A stretch of 19,898 bases of DNA from Pseudomonadota bacterium. Lineage in GTDB: Bacteria; Pseudomonadota; Alphaproteobacteria; Rhodospirillales; 2-02-FULL-58-16. Where the stretch lies: positions 1-19,898 of the forward strand of contig JACZWD010000014.1 of assembly GCA_022572335.1 (NCBI GenBank), written 5' to 3'. Positions within the stretch are counted from its first letter, which is position 1. Each line of letters begins with the position of its first letter. This document shows positions 1 to 6,696 of this stretch, piece by piece. The notes below the pieces were generated by a model, which worked only from the letters and a program-made list of their open reading frames with translations, was not told the DNA's origin and made no database searches. The position numbers and the translations under genes are program-made.

Positions 1-634
1 CCAGAACCTTGTCCAGGTAGTCGTCGATGTGGCCGTTGAGGATATCCATGTGGTCGGCGTAGAAATGGTCGCCGCCTTCGATCACCCGGTAGTCGATGGT
101 GATGTTCTTCTGGCTGGAGACCTTTTGCGTCAGCTTGTCCACCGCCGCAATGGGAACCACCTCGTCCTTGTCGCCATGGACGATCATGCCCGAGGCGGGA
201 CACGGCGCAAGGAACGAGAAATCCTGATAGCTGGCCGGCGGCGACACCGAAATGAAGCCGCTGATCTCGGGACGGCGCATCATCAACTGCATGGAGATCC
301 AGGCCCCGAACGAATAGCCGCCGATCCAGCACCGGGGCGCATTGGGGTTGTGGGCCTGCATCCAGTCCAGGGCCGACGCGGCATCGCTGAGCTCCCCCTG
401 GCCGCTGTCGAACCGGCCCTGGGAGCGGCCGACACCGCGGAAATTGAATCGCAACGCCGAAAAGCCCCGGCGCACGAAGGTCTGATACATGGCATACACC
501 ACCTTGTTGTTCATGGTGCCGCCGTACTGGGGATGGGGGTGCAACAGCAGCGCAATCGAAGGATTGTTCTGTTTGGCGTGGTGGTAACGGCCTTCGAGAC
601 GGCCCTCGGGTCCGTTGAAGATGACTTCCGGCAT
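1..634 (-). CDS. alpha/beta hydrolase, C-terminus cut by window edge
   Basis: The frame reads 211 codons from an ATG at 634 to the window edge, so only the C-terminal end is missing. The N-terminus contains a HPHPQYGG segment. The nucleophile elbow is GGYSFG (Ser108). Asp155 or Asp157 in HGDKDEV and His190 in EGGDHFY complete a plausible Ser-Asp-His triad. This is the small cytoplasmic alpha/beta hydrolase family (COG2945-like, dienelactone-hydrolase fold) of about 215-220 residues; the natural substrate is not known for the family, though esterase-like chemistry is expected. There is no signal peptide. The gene is divergent from cysE across a 240-bp intergenic region. The family and catalytic residues are read from sequence. 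Any link to sulfur metabolism rests only on position. Confidence 0.88.
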   Translation of the reverse strand, partial: MPEVIFNGPEGRLEGRYHHAKQNNPSIALLLHPHPQYGGTMNNKVVYAMYQTFVRRGFSALRFNFRGVGRSQGRFDSGQGELSDAASALDWMQAHNPNAPRCWIGGYSFGAWISMQLMMRRPEISGFISVSPPASYQDFSFLAPCPASGMIVHGDKDEVVPIAAVDKLTQKVSSQKNITIDYRVIEGGDHFYADHMDILNGHIDDYLDKVL

Positions 635-745
635 GGTCCCTGGCGAAACGCTAACGTTGTATGCGAACTCGGCCGTTCACGGGGAATTCCTGACTACCGC
701 GCTCGGGTATTTCCCACCCGGCGCAGCCGCGCTGGCCGGATAATC

Positions 746-774
746 TTGATACCAATGGTCGGCCATCGTATATA
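746..774 (+). promoter_or_regulatory. sigma70-type promoter for the cysE-iscR operon
   Basis: TTGATA (746-751) and TATATA (769-774) are separated by exactly 17 bp, which matches housekeeping sigma-factor spacing. Transcription would begin near 781 and leave a leader of about 94 nt before cysE. It is the best promoter match in the 240-bp region between the divergent hydrolase gene and cysE. Confidence 0.6.
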
Positions 775-792
775 CCGAAGGGGTACCAAGGG
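749..792 (+). promoter_or_regulatory. three decamer repeats overlapping the cysE promoter (candidate operator)
   Basis: Three related decamers lie in the same orientation: ATACCAATGG (749-758), ATACCGAAGG (772-781) and GTACCAAGGG (783-792), summarised as RTACCRADGG. Start-to-start distances are 23 and 11 bp, close to two turns and one turn of the helix. They cover the -35 element, the -10 element and the predicted start site, where a repressor would act. The iscR gene in the same operon makes autoregulation the obvious hypothesis. The motif is not a clear match to the E. coli IscR type 1 or type 2 sites. Confidence 0.35.
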
Positions 793-874
793 ATACGCGG
801 ACGCCCGCACACCGGGGAACGTAACCGCGACCCTTGGGAATCCTGATGGCTGACCCTAAGATATAATAAAACCG

Positions 875-1651
875 ATGTTTTTCAAGAGGATTCAAGAGGA
901 TATCGACGCCTTTCTGGCCCGCGACCCGGCGGCGCGGTCGCGCCCGGAGGTGGTCCTCTGTTATCCGGGTTTTCACGTTTTGCTGTTTTACCGCGCCGCC
1001 CACGGCGCTTGGCGGCGCGGCTGGCGCCTGTTGGGGCGGTTCATCTCGCACATCGGTAAATTCCTTACCGGAATTGAGATTCATCCGGCCGCCCAGATCG
1101 GCCGCCGCTTCGTTATCGACCACGGGACCGGCGTCGTGGTGGGCGAAACCTCGATCATCGGGGACGACGTGACCCTTTATCACGCGGTCACCCTGGGCGG
1201 CATCGCGCCGTCCGTGGATTCCGGTTCCCAGGTCGACCAGAAGCGCCACCCGACCATAGAGGACGGCGCCATCATCGGCTCCGGCGCCCAGGTTCTGGGG
1301 CCCATCACCATCGGCAAAGGGGCCCGTGTCGGCGCCAACGCCGTGGTCACAAGGGACCTGCCGGCGGGGGTGACGGCGGTGGGCATTCCGGCCCGGGTCA
1401 TTATGCCCCGCGACAAGGACAAGGCCAAAAAGTTCGTCGCCTACGGCACGCCGACCGGCGGTGTTCCCGATCCCGTGGCGCGCATGATCGACAGCCTGCG
1501 CAGCCAGGTGACGATGCTGATGGAGCGAGTCGAGGAGCTGGAGGGACGCCTTCCCGAAGGAGAGGCGCCGGACCATGAGAAAACGGTCGGGAGCGAGGGT
1601 GACCGGGTCGGGACGATACCGAGCGCCGCGGCGTCGGGAAGGAAACCGTAA
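875..1651 (+). CDS. cysE: serine O-acetyltransferase
   Basis: CysE transfers acetyl from acetyl-CoA to L-serine to give O-acetylserine, the carbon skeleton for cysteine, in the cytoplasm. The 258-residue protein has a short helical N-terminus and then a left-handed beta-helix of hexapeptide repeats from about residue 65 to 175. Family motifs are visible: EIHPAA (66-73 region), DHGTGVVVGET with the catalytic His83, VTLGG, and RHPTI with His125. The position of the E. coli catalytic Asp143 is Glu68 here, a form I recall from shorter EpsC-type enzymes. The C-terminal tail after about residue 180 is charged and ends with a probable coiled segment (RSQVTMLMERVEELEGRL). No strong ribosome binding site precedes the ATG. 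It is first in the sulfur operon, 33 nt before iscR. Confidence 0.95.
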   Translation: MFFKRIQEDIDAFLARDPAARSRPEVVLCYPGFHVLLFYRAAHGAWRRGWRLLGRFISHIGKFLTGIEIHPAAQIGRRFVIDHGTGVVVGETSIIGDDVTLYHAVTLGGIAPSVDSGSQVDQKRHPTIEDGAIIGSGAQVLGPITIGKGARVGANAVVTRDLPAGVTAVGIPARVIMPRDKDKAKKFVAYGTPTGGVPDPVARMIDSLRSQVTMLMERVEELEGRLPEGEAPDHEKTVGSEGDRVGTIPSAAASGRKP

Positions 1652-1684
1652 CCGCGAACGGGGTGCCGGTAGGGGAGGTGGCGC

Positions 1685-2185
1685 ATGAGACTAAGCACCA
1701 AAGGACGTTACGCCGTGATGGCCATGGTCGACCTCGCGGCGAACGGCGGCGGAAGGCCGATCGCGTTGGCCGAGGTCGCCGAGCGCCAGGAGATATCGCT
1801 ATCCTACCTGGAGCAGCTGTTCGCGAAAATCCGCCGGGGCGGCCTGGTGAAAAGCGTCCGCGGGCCGGGCGGCGGCTATCTCCTGGCGCGCGACGCCAGC
1901 GCGCTCAGGGTATCCGACATCATTCTGGCGGTGGACGAGAGCATCCGGGCGACGCGCTGCACGCCGGGGTCCCCCGCCGGGTGCACAGCGGACAGGAGCC
2001 GCTGCCTGACCCACGACCTGTGGGAGGAACTGGGCAACCAGATTTACCTGTATCTCAGTTCGGTGTCCCTCGCCGACGTCTGTGCCGGTCGCGTGCCGGG
2101 AACCAGCGGCGACCTGTGCCGCCGCGCCCGGACGGCCAAAACGGTTGCGCGTGAAGGCGTAAATCGGGCGACCGCGGCCCGCTAG
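1685..2185 (+). CDS. iscR: Rrf2-family Fe-S cluster regulator IscR
   Basis: This is a 166-residue winged-helix regulator of the Rrf2 family. The N-terminus MRLSTKGRYAVMAMVDLA and the wing KSVRGPGGGYLLAR are typical. Cluster ligands expected for IscR are present: Cys92, Cys100, Cys107 and His110 (in CLTHDLW). E. coli IscR has C92-x5-C98-x5-C104-x2-H107, so the loop here is three residues longer but the ligand set is complete. By analogy it senses Fe-S status with a [2Fe-2S] cluster and represses Fe-S biogenesis genes, probably including this operon. A GGGGAGG ribosome binding site lies about 6-8 nt before the ATG. The tail after about residue 140 is basic and poorly conserved. The next gene starts 11 nt downstream. 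Confidence 0.93.
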   Translation: MRLSTKGRYAVMAMVDLAANGGGRPIALAEVAERQEISLSYLEQLFAKIRRGGLVKSVRGPGGGYLLARDASALRVSDIILAVDESIRATRCTPGSPAGCTADRSRCLTHDLWEELGNQIYLYLSSVSLADVCAGRVPGTSGDLCRRARTAKTVAREGVNRATAAR

Positions 2186-2196
2186 AAACATCCGTC

Positions 2197-3345
2197 ATGG
2201 AGCACGGTGTCGACATGGACCGCGCTGTCTATCTGGATCACAACGCGACCACCACGGTCAGGCCGGCGGCGGCCGAGGCCGTGGCGGCGGCCCTGTCGCT
2301 GACCGGCAACGCCTCGTCGGTGCACGGCTTCGGCCGCGCCGTGCGCCGCGCCGTGGAAGACGCCCGCGAGGCGGTCGCCGCCCTGGTCGGCGCGGCCCCG
2401 GCGGACGTGGTGTTCACAAGCGGCGGCACCGAGGCCAACAACCTGGCCCTCAGGGGCGCGGGGCGCGAGCGCATCGTAGTCTCGGCGGTGGAGCACGAAT
2501 CGGTGCTCACGGCGGGGGCGGGGGCCGCGTTGATCCCCGTGGACTCGGAAGGCGTCATCGACCTCGATGCCCTGGAAACCATGCTGGCGGGCGAGGGGAC
2601 CCCGGCCCTGGTGTCGGTCATGCTGGCCAACAACGAGACCGGCGTCGTGCAGCCGGTGGCCGGGATCGCCGAGGTGGCGCGGCGTTTCGGAGCCCTGGTG
2701 CACTGCGACGCGGTGCAGGCGGCGGGCAAGATCCCCGTCGACATGGGGGCGCTCGGCGTCGACATGGTGTCGCTGTCGGCCCACAAGATTGGCGGGCCGG
2801 CGGGGGTCGGCGCCCTGGTCGTCGCCGATTCCGTGCCGCTCAGCCCCATCGTGTTCGGCGGCGGGCAGGAGCGCGGGCGGCGCATGGGCACCGAAAACTT
2901 TTCCGGCATCGCCGGCTTCGGCGCCGCGGCGCGGGAGGCCGGCAAGGGCGTGGACGGATTCGCCGGACTTGGGCGGTTGCGCGACGCACTGGAGCGGCGA
3001 ATCCTGGCCGTCTCGCCCGAGACACGGATATTCGGCGCCGGCGCCGGGCGCCTGCCCAATACCAGTTGTCTCACCATGCCCGGCATGGCCAGCGAGACCC
3101 AGGTGATGGCCCTGGATCTGGCCGGCGTGGCGGTGAGCGCGGGCTCCGCCTGTTCCTCGGGCAAGGTGCAGGCGAGCCACGTGCTCGCGGCCATGAACGC
3201 GGACGCGGCCCAGGCCGCCAGCGCCATCCGGGCGAGCCTGGGCTGGAACAGCACGGCGCAAGACGTGGACGCGTTCGTCGACGCGTGGACCGCGCTTCAT
3301 GCCCGCGCCGGAGCCGGCCAGGGTGTGGCGGCGCCGGCGGCCTGA
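2197..3345 (+). CDS. cysteine desulfurase, NifS/IscS-like (first of a tandem pair)
   Basis: This PLP enzyme converts cysteine to alanine and an enzyme-bound persulfide. The protein is 382 residues with the fold type I class V pattern: VYLDHNATT near the N-terminus, TSGGTEANN, His100 in AVEHES, Asp171, the PLP lysine Lys197 in SLSAHKIGGP, RRMGTEN, and the catalytic loop SAGSACSSGK with Cys319. It is therefore a group I (NifS/IscS) type and looks intact. ATG 2197 is close behind the iscR stop. An in-frame ATG at 2215 (giving MDRAVYLDHN) has a GGAG 12 nt before it and would match the usual family N-terminus better, so the true start is uncertain. Its division of labour with the next gene is unknown; it may be SUF-type sulfur supply or a paralogue. 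Confidence 0.93.
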   Translation: MEHGVDMDRAVYLDHNATTTVRPAAAEAVAAALSLTGNASSVHGFGRAVRRAVEDAREAVAALVGAAPADVVFTSGGTEANNLALRGAGRERIVVSAVEHESVLTAGAGAALIPVDSEGVIDLDALETMLAGEGTPALVSVMLANNETGVVQPVAGIAEVARRFGALVHCDAVQAAGKIPVDMGALGVDMVSLSAHKIGGPAGVGALVVADSVPLSPIVFGGGQERGRRMGTENFSGIAGFGAAAREAGKGVDGFAGLGRLRDALERRILAVSPETRIFGAGAGRLPNTSCLTMPGMASETQVMALDLAGVAVSAGSACSSGKVQASHVLAAMNADAAQAASAIRASLGWNSTAQDVDAFVDAWTALHARAGAGQGVAAPAA

Positions 3346-3367
3346 GCGCGGACAGCAAGGGAATACC

Positions 3368-4585
3368 ATGGGTAATTCCGGTGCCACGGACGGGGCCGGG
3401 CCGGGCCTTCGCAAACGCGACGTCCCCGTCTACCTGGACTACCAGGCGACGACGCCGACCGATCCGCGCGTCGTCCAGGCCATGCTGCCCTATTTCAGCG
3501 AGAAGTTCGGCAACCCCCATTCGCGCCAGCACTTTTTCGGCTGGGAGGCGGAAGACGCGGTGGAAAAGGCGCGCGGCGAGATCGCCGGCCTGATCGGCGC
3601 CACCGCCAGGGAGGTGATCTTCACCTCGGGCGCGACCGAATCCAACAACATGGCGCTCAAGGGCGTGGCCCGTTTCTACAAGGACAGGAAGGACCACATC
3701 GTCACCTGCGTCACCGAACACAAGTGCGTCCTGGAAGCCGCCCGCCACCTGGAGCACGAAGGCTTCCGGGTCACCTGTCTGGCGGTCGCGGCGACCGGGC
3801 TGATCGACCTGGACAGGCTGAGGGACGCGATCACGGAGGACACCGTCATGGTCTCCGTCATGGCCGCCAACAACGAGATCGGCGTCATCCAGCCGATCGG
3901 GGAGATCGGCGCCATCTGCCGCGAACGGGGCGCCTTTTTCCATACCGACGCGGCCCAGGCCGTGGGCAAGATCCCGCTCGACGTGGAGGCGATGCACATC
4001 GACCTGATGAGCATCTCGGGCCACAAGATTTACGGACCCATGGGAATCGGCGCGCTCTACGTGCGCCGCCGTCCGCGGGTGCGCCTGGTGGCGCTCATGG
4101 ACGGCGGCGGCCAGGAGCGCGGCCTGCGATCGGGCACGTTGCCCACCCCCTTGTGCGTCGGCCTGGGCGAGGCCTGCGCCATCGCCGGGCGCGAGATGGG
4201 GGACGAGGCGGAGCGCGTGGCCGCCCTCAGGGACCGCTTCTACACGGGCATCACCGGGCGCCTGCCCGGGGTCCATCTCAACGGGGACGCGGAACGGCGC
4301 ATCCCCGGCAACCTCAACCTCAGCTTCGCCGATGTGGACAGCGAAGGCCTGATTGCGGGCATCAAGGATCTGGCGGTGTCCTCGGGCTCGGCCTGCACCT
4401 CGGCGTCGGTGGAGCCGTCCTACGTCTTGCGGGCGATCGGGCTCGACGACGGGCTGGCCAGGGGTGCCATCAGGGTAGGTTTCGGCCGCTTCACCACGGA
4501 AGACGACGTGGACTTCGCCGTCGACAGGATCGCCGGCGAAGCGGAGCGGTTGCGCCGCACGGGCCCGCTCCGGGAGACGGCTTGA
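3368..4585 (+). CDS. iscS: cysteine desulfurase IscS
   Basis: This 405-residue protein, almost the length of E. coli IscS (404), delivers persulfide sulfur to Fe-S scaffolds, tRNA thiolation and thiamine synthesis. Visible motifs are VYLDYQATTP, TSGATESNN, His118 in VTEHKC, the PLP Lys220 in SISGHKIYGP, RSGTLPTP, the long active-site loop GSACTSASVEPSYVLRA with Cys343, and RVGFGRFTTEDD near the C-terminus. These identify a true IscS rather than a second NifS-like copy. I chose ATG 3368 because an AAGGGA site lies just upstream. The same frame stays open back to 3299, but that start would overlap the preceding gene. It is the last gene before the inserted element, and no iscU follows it. Confidence 0.95.
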   Translation: MGNSGATDGAGPGLRKRDVPVYLDYQATTPTDPRVVQAMLPYFSEKFGNPHSRQHFFGWEAEDAVEKARGEIAGLIGATAREVIFTSGATESNNMALKGVARFYKDRKDHIVTCVTEHKCVLEAARHLEHEGFRVTCLAVAATGLIDLDRLRDAITEDTVMVSVMAANNEIGVIQPIGEIGAICRERGAFFHTDAAQAVGKIPLDVEAMHIDLMSISGHKIYGPMGIGALYVRRRPRVRLVALMDGGGQERGLRSGTLPTPLCVGLGEACAIAGREMGDEAERVAALRDRFYTGITGRLPGVHLNGDAERRIPGNLNLSFADVDSEGLIAGIKDLAVSSGSACTSASVEPSYVLRAIGLDDGLARGAIRVGFGRFTTEDDVDFAVDRIAGEAERLRRTGPLRETA

Positions 4586-4592
4586 TCCCTGA

Positions 4593-4874
4593 TAGTACTT
4601 ACTTTCACGATTTCGCGTACCATACGATCGCGTTTCCCACTTCCTCGGCAGGAGGGGACGTGCGGGCGATGGGGACCCATCGGCAAGCGTTCCCGACGCC
4701 CCGGGGGGCCACCGGGGGGTGTCCCCCCGGTTACGTTTTGCGGGGGACGCCCCCGCGGCCCCCGGCGTCGTCGCGCGCCGCTTGTGATGCTCCAGCATCA
4801 CGGCGCGCCGCGCTCCAAGCCGGAAACCTCGCAAGACCGTCGTATGGTGCGCGAAATCGTGAAAGTAAGTACTA
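4593..4874. mobile_element. MITE-like element with 35-bp terminal inverted repeats, between iscS and fdx
   Basis: The left end (4593-4627) and right end (4840-4874) are 35-bp inverted repeats with a single mismatch. Both begin with TAGTACTTACTTTCACGATT when read inward. The element has no credible coding region. Its interior consists of perfect small hairpins: CGATGGG/CCCATCG (4667-4682), CCGGGGGG/CCCCCCGG (4712-4730), CGGGGG/CCCCCG (4741-4755) and GTGATGCT/AGCATCAC (4784-4801), the last extended by GCGCGCC/GGCGCGC arms. Each outer end starts or ends with TA, as expected for insertion at TA by an IS630/Tc1-mariner type transposase, so the transposed unit may be 4595-4872. A 12-bp palindrome GGTCCATGGACC (4875-4886) abuts the right end. 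The length, the inverted repeats and the lack of a transposase gene define a MITE; the family assignment is inference. Confidence 0.72.
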
Positions 4875-4893
4875 GGTCCATGGACCCGGCCGC

Positions 4894-5220
4894 ATGCCCA
4901 GGATGACCTTTATCGAACCCGGCGGACGGCGCCGCGAGGTCGACGCCCCGGAAGGGGTGTCGGTGCTCGACATCGCCCATAGCAACGCCATCGACCTGGA
5001 AGGCGCCTGCGAGGGCTGCATGGCGTGTTCCACCTGCCACGTGATCGTCGACCCGGCGTGGTTCGACAGGCTGCCCGAAAGCAGCGAGGAGGAGGACGAC
5101 ATGCTGGACCTGGCCCTGGGCCTGAGCCGGACCTCGCGCCTGGGCTGCCAGATCACCATCACCAGGGAGCTCGACGGCCTCGTCGTGACCTTGCCGGCGG
5201 CGACCCAAGATGTCCGGTAG
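4894..5220 (+). CDS. fdx: [2Fe-2S] ferredoxin, ISC/adrenodoxin type
   Basis: The 108-residue ferredoxin carries the adrenodoxin-type ligand pattern Cys39-x5-Cys45-x2-Cys48-x36-Cys85 (CEGCMACSTCHV and RLGCQ). An additional non-ligand Cys42 sits inside the first loop; E. coli Fdx also has an extra cysteine there. The acidic helix SEEEDDMLD (around 64-72) is the usual docking surface for IscS and ferredoxin reductase. In ISC systems this protein gives electrons for cluster assembly. The ATG at 4894 and an in-frame ATG at 4903 (MTFIEPG) are both possible starts, and neither has a clear ribosome binding site. The start lies 19 nt beyond the MITE-like element. The last 11 nt overlap tenA. Confidence 0.93.
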   Translation: MPRMTFIEPGGRRREVDAPEGVSVLDIAHSNAIDLEGACEGCMACSTCHVIVDPAWFDRLPESSEEEDDMLDLALGLSRTSRLGCQITITRELDGLVVTLPAATQDVR

Positions 5221-5932
5221 GGTCCATGGGCCGGCGCCCGGAAAGGCGGTGACGCCGTTTGCCGCGGACAGCGTCTTCGGCCGCCTGCGCGCCGGCTGCC
5301 TGGACGACTGGCAGGCCTACACCGGGCACGCCTTTGTCGGCGCGTTGGGCGACGGCACCCTGGCCGAGCCCTGCTTCCGCCGGTACCTGGGTCAGGACTA
5401 TCTGTTCCTCATCCACCTGGCCCGCGCCTATGCGCTCGCCGCCTACAAGGCCGACGGCCTGGACGACATCCGCCAGGCGGCGCGGTCGCTTTCCGCCATC
5501 ATCGACGTGGAAATGGGCCTGCACGTGACCTATTGTGCCGGCTGGGGCCTGAGCGAAGACGACATGGCCGCCCTGCCCGAGGCCCCGGCCACCATGGCCT
5601 ATACCCGTTACGTGCTGGAGAAAGGCCTGGCCGGCGATATTCTGGACCTGCATGTGGCGCTGGCGCCGTGCGTCGTCGGCTACGCCGAGATCGGCGCCGG
5701 TCTGATCTCCGACCCGGCCACGCGCCTGGACGGCAACCCGTATCGTGAGTGGATCGAGATGTACGCGTCCACGGACTACCAAGACGTCGCCCGCGCCGAG
5801 GTGGCCACCATCGACCGCCTGATGGAACGCCGCGGCGGCCCGGGGCGCATCGACTCCCTTCTCACCACCTTTCGCCAGGCCACCCGCCTGGAGGCGGCGT
5901 TCTGGGACATGGCGCTCGACGCCCGGGAGTGA
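5210..5932 (+). CDS. tenA: TenA-family aminopyrimidine aminohydrolase (thiaminase II)
   Basis: This 240-residue all-helical protein belongs to the TenA/thiaminase II family, which hydrolyses aminopyrimidine breakdown products of thiamine so that HMP can be salvaged. Recognisable points are QDYLF with Asp63, the Cys154 nucleophile in LAPCVVGYAEIG, and a Glu228 in RLEAAFWDMA close to the C-terminus. A cysteine at the active position puts it in the TenA_C class. Its start lies inside fdx (11-nt overlap) with no ribosome binding site of its own, so translation is probably coupled to fdx. It is not preceded by a THI box, unlike thiC at 12157-13992. The first 20 residues are poorly conserved, and a later start is possible. 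Confidence 0.85.
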   Translation: MSGRVHGPAPGKAVTPFAADSVFGRLRAGCLDDWQAYTGHAFVGALGDGTLAEPCFRRYLGQDYLFLIHLARAYALAAYKADGLDDIRQAARSLSAIIDVEMGLHVTYCAGWGLSEDDMAALPEAPATMAYTRYVLEKGLAGDILDLHVALAPCVVGYAEIGAGLISDPATRLDGNPYREWIEMYASTDYQDVARAEVATIDRLMERRGGPGRIDSLLTTFRQATRLEAAFWDMALDARE

Positions 5933-5936
5933 CGCC

Positions 5937-6659
5937 GTGCTTGGAGCCGCCGTTGCCGACTACATTGCCCTGGTCTGGCTCTTCGTGTGCTGGGTCGGGT
6001 ACACGGCCTTTGCCGACCGCCCGAACCGGGACGCGCCCAATCTGGTGGAGGCCCTGCACCGGTACCGGGTGCGCTGGATGGAGCGCATGCTGGAACGCGA
6101 GTTGCGCACCGGCGACGTCAATATCCTGGCGGCGCTGATCAGCAGCAACGCCTTGTTCGCCTCCACCACCATCTTCATCCTGGCCGGGCTGATGACCATC
6201 CTCGGTGGGTTCGGCGCCGCCCGCGAGGCGGTATCCGAGCTGTCCTTCGCCGTGCAGGCGTCGCCTGAACTGTGGGAGCTGAAGGGCATGGTGCTGCTGC
6301 TGATCTTTGTTTACGCCTTCTTCAAGTTCGTGTGGTCCATGCGCCAGTTCAACTTCGCCCTGGTGCTGATCGGCGCCGCCCCCATGCGCGAGGATGTCAA
6401 CGCGCCCGACAGGCCAGGGTTCGCCGAGCGCACGGCGCGGCTCATCACGCGCGGCGTGAACACCCAGAACCGCGGCCTCAGGGCCTATTACTTCGGCCTG
6501 GCGACGCTCACCTGGTTCATCCAGCCCTGGGCGTTCATGGTGGCCTGCGTCTGGGTCGTTTTGGTGCTGTACCGGCGCGAGTTCCGCTCGATCACCCTGC
6601 GCGCCCTGATCGAGCCCGACGGCGACAGGCCCAAGGACGACGTCGCCGGGGACGGCTGA
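5937..6659 (+). CDS. DUF599-family membrane protein
   Basis: This is a 240-residue integral membrane protein of the DUF599 family, whose function is unknown. Four hydrophobic stretches can be seen: about residues 7-25 (IALVWLFVCWVGYTAF), 62-90 (SSNALFASTTIFILAGLMTI), 115-140 (MVLLLIFVYAFFKFVW) and 190-215 (WFIQPWAFMVACVWVVLVLY). The start is GTG at 5937, four bases after the tenA stop, so it very likely belongs to the same transcript. It is followed 37 nt later by mnmA. Nothing in the sequence links it mechanistically to sulfur or thiamine. DUF599 is read from the overall pattern, not from a search. Confidence 0.78.
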   Translation: MLGAAVADYIALVWLFVCWVGYTAFADRPNRDAPNLVEALHRYRVRWMERMLERELRTGDVNILAALISSNALFASTTIFILAGLMTILGGFGAAREAVSELSFAVQASPELWELKGMVLLLIFVYAFFKFVWSMRQFNFALVLIGAAPMREDVNAPDRPGFAERTARLITRGVNTQNRGLRAYYFGLATLTWFIQPWAFMVACVWVVLVLYRREFRSITLRALIEPDGDRPKDDVAGDG

Positions 6660-6661
6660 GC

Positions 6662-6689
6662 TTGTACCGGCGCTCCGAATCCCTATATT
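6662..6689 (+). promoter_or_regulatory. promoter at the mnmA start codon, possible leaderless transcript
   Basis: TTGTAC (6662-6667) and TATATT (6684-6689) are spaced by 16 bp. The -10 element ends 7 nt before the mnmA ATG at 6697, so transcription would start at or within a base or two of the ATG. No Shine-Dalgarno sequence fits in the 7 intervening bases (CGCGCCC). Confidence 0.5.
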
Positions 6690-6696
6690 CGCGCCC

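Noticed and set aside
862..867. Perfect TATAAT just upstream of cysE
   Set aside because: No -35 element lies at 16-18 bp, and a start there would leave almost no leader; the TTGATA-N17-TATATA promoter at 746-774 is better.
4712..4755. C/G-rich hairpins as a stand-alone intrinsic terminator after iscS
   Set aside because: No T-tract follows either hairpin, and both lie within the larger inverted-repeat element, which explains them better.
3071..4834. A 587-codon open frame on the minus strand opposite both desulfurases
   Set aside because: The plus strand encodes two complete desulfurases with all catalytic residues; the minus frame has no recognisable motif and runs into the MITE-like element.
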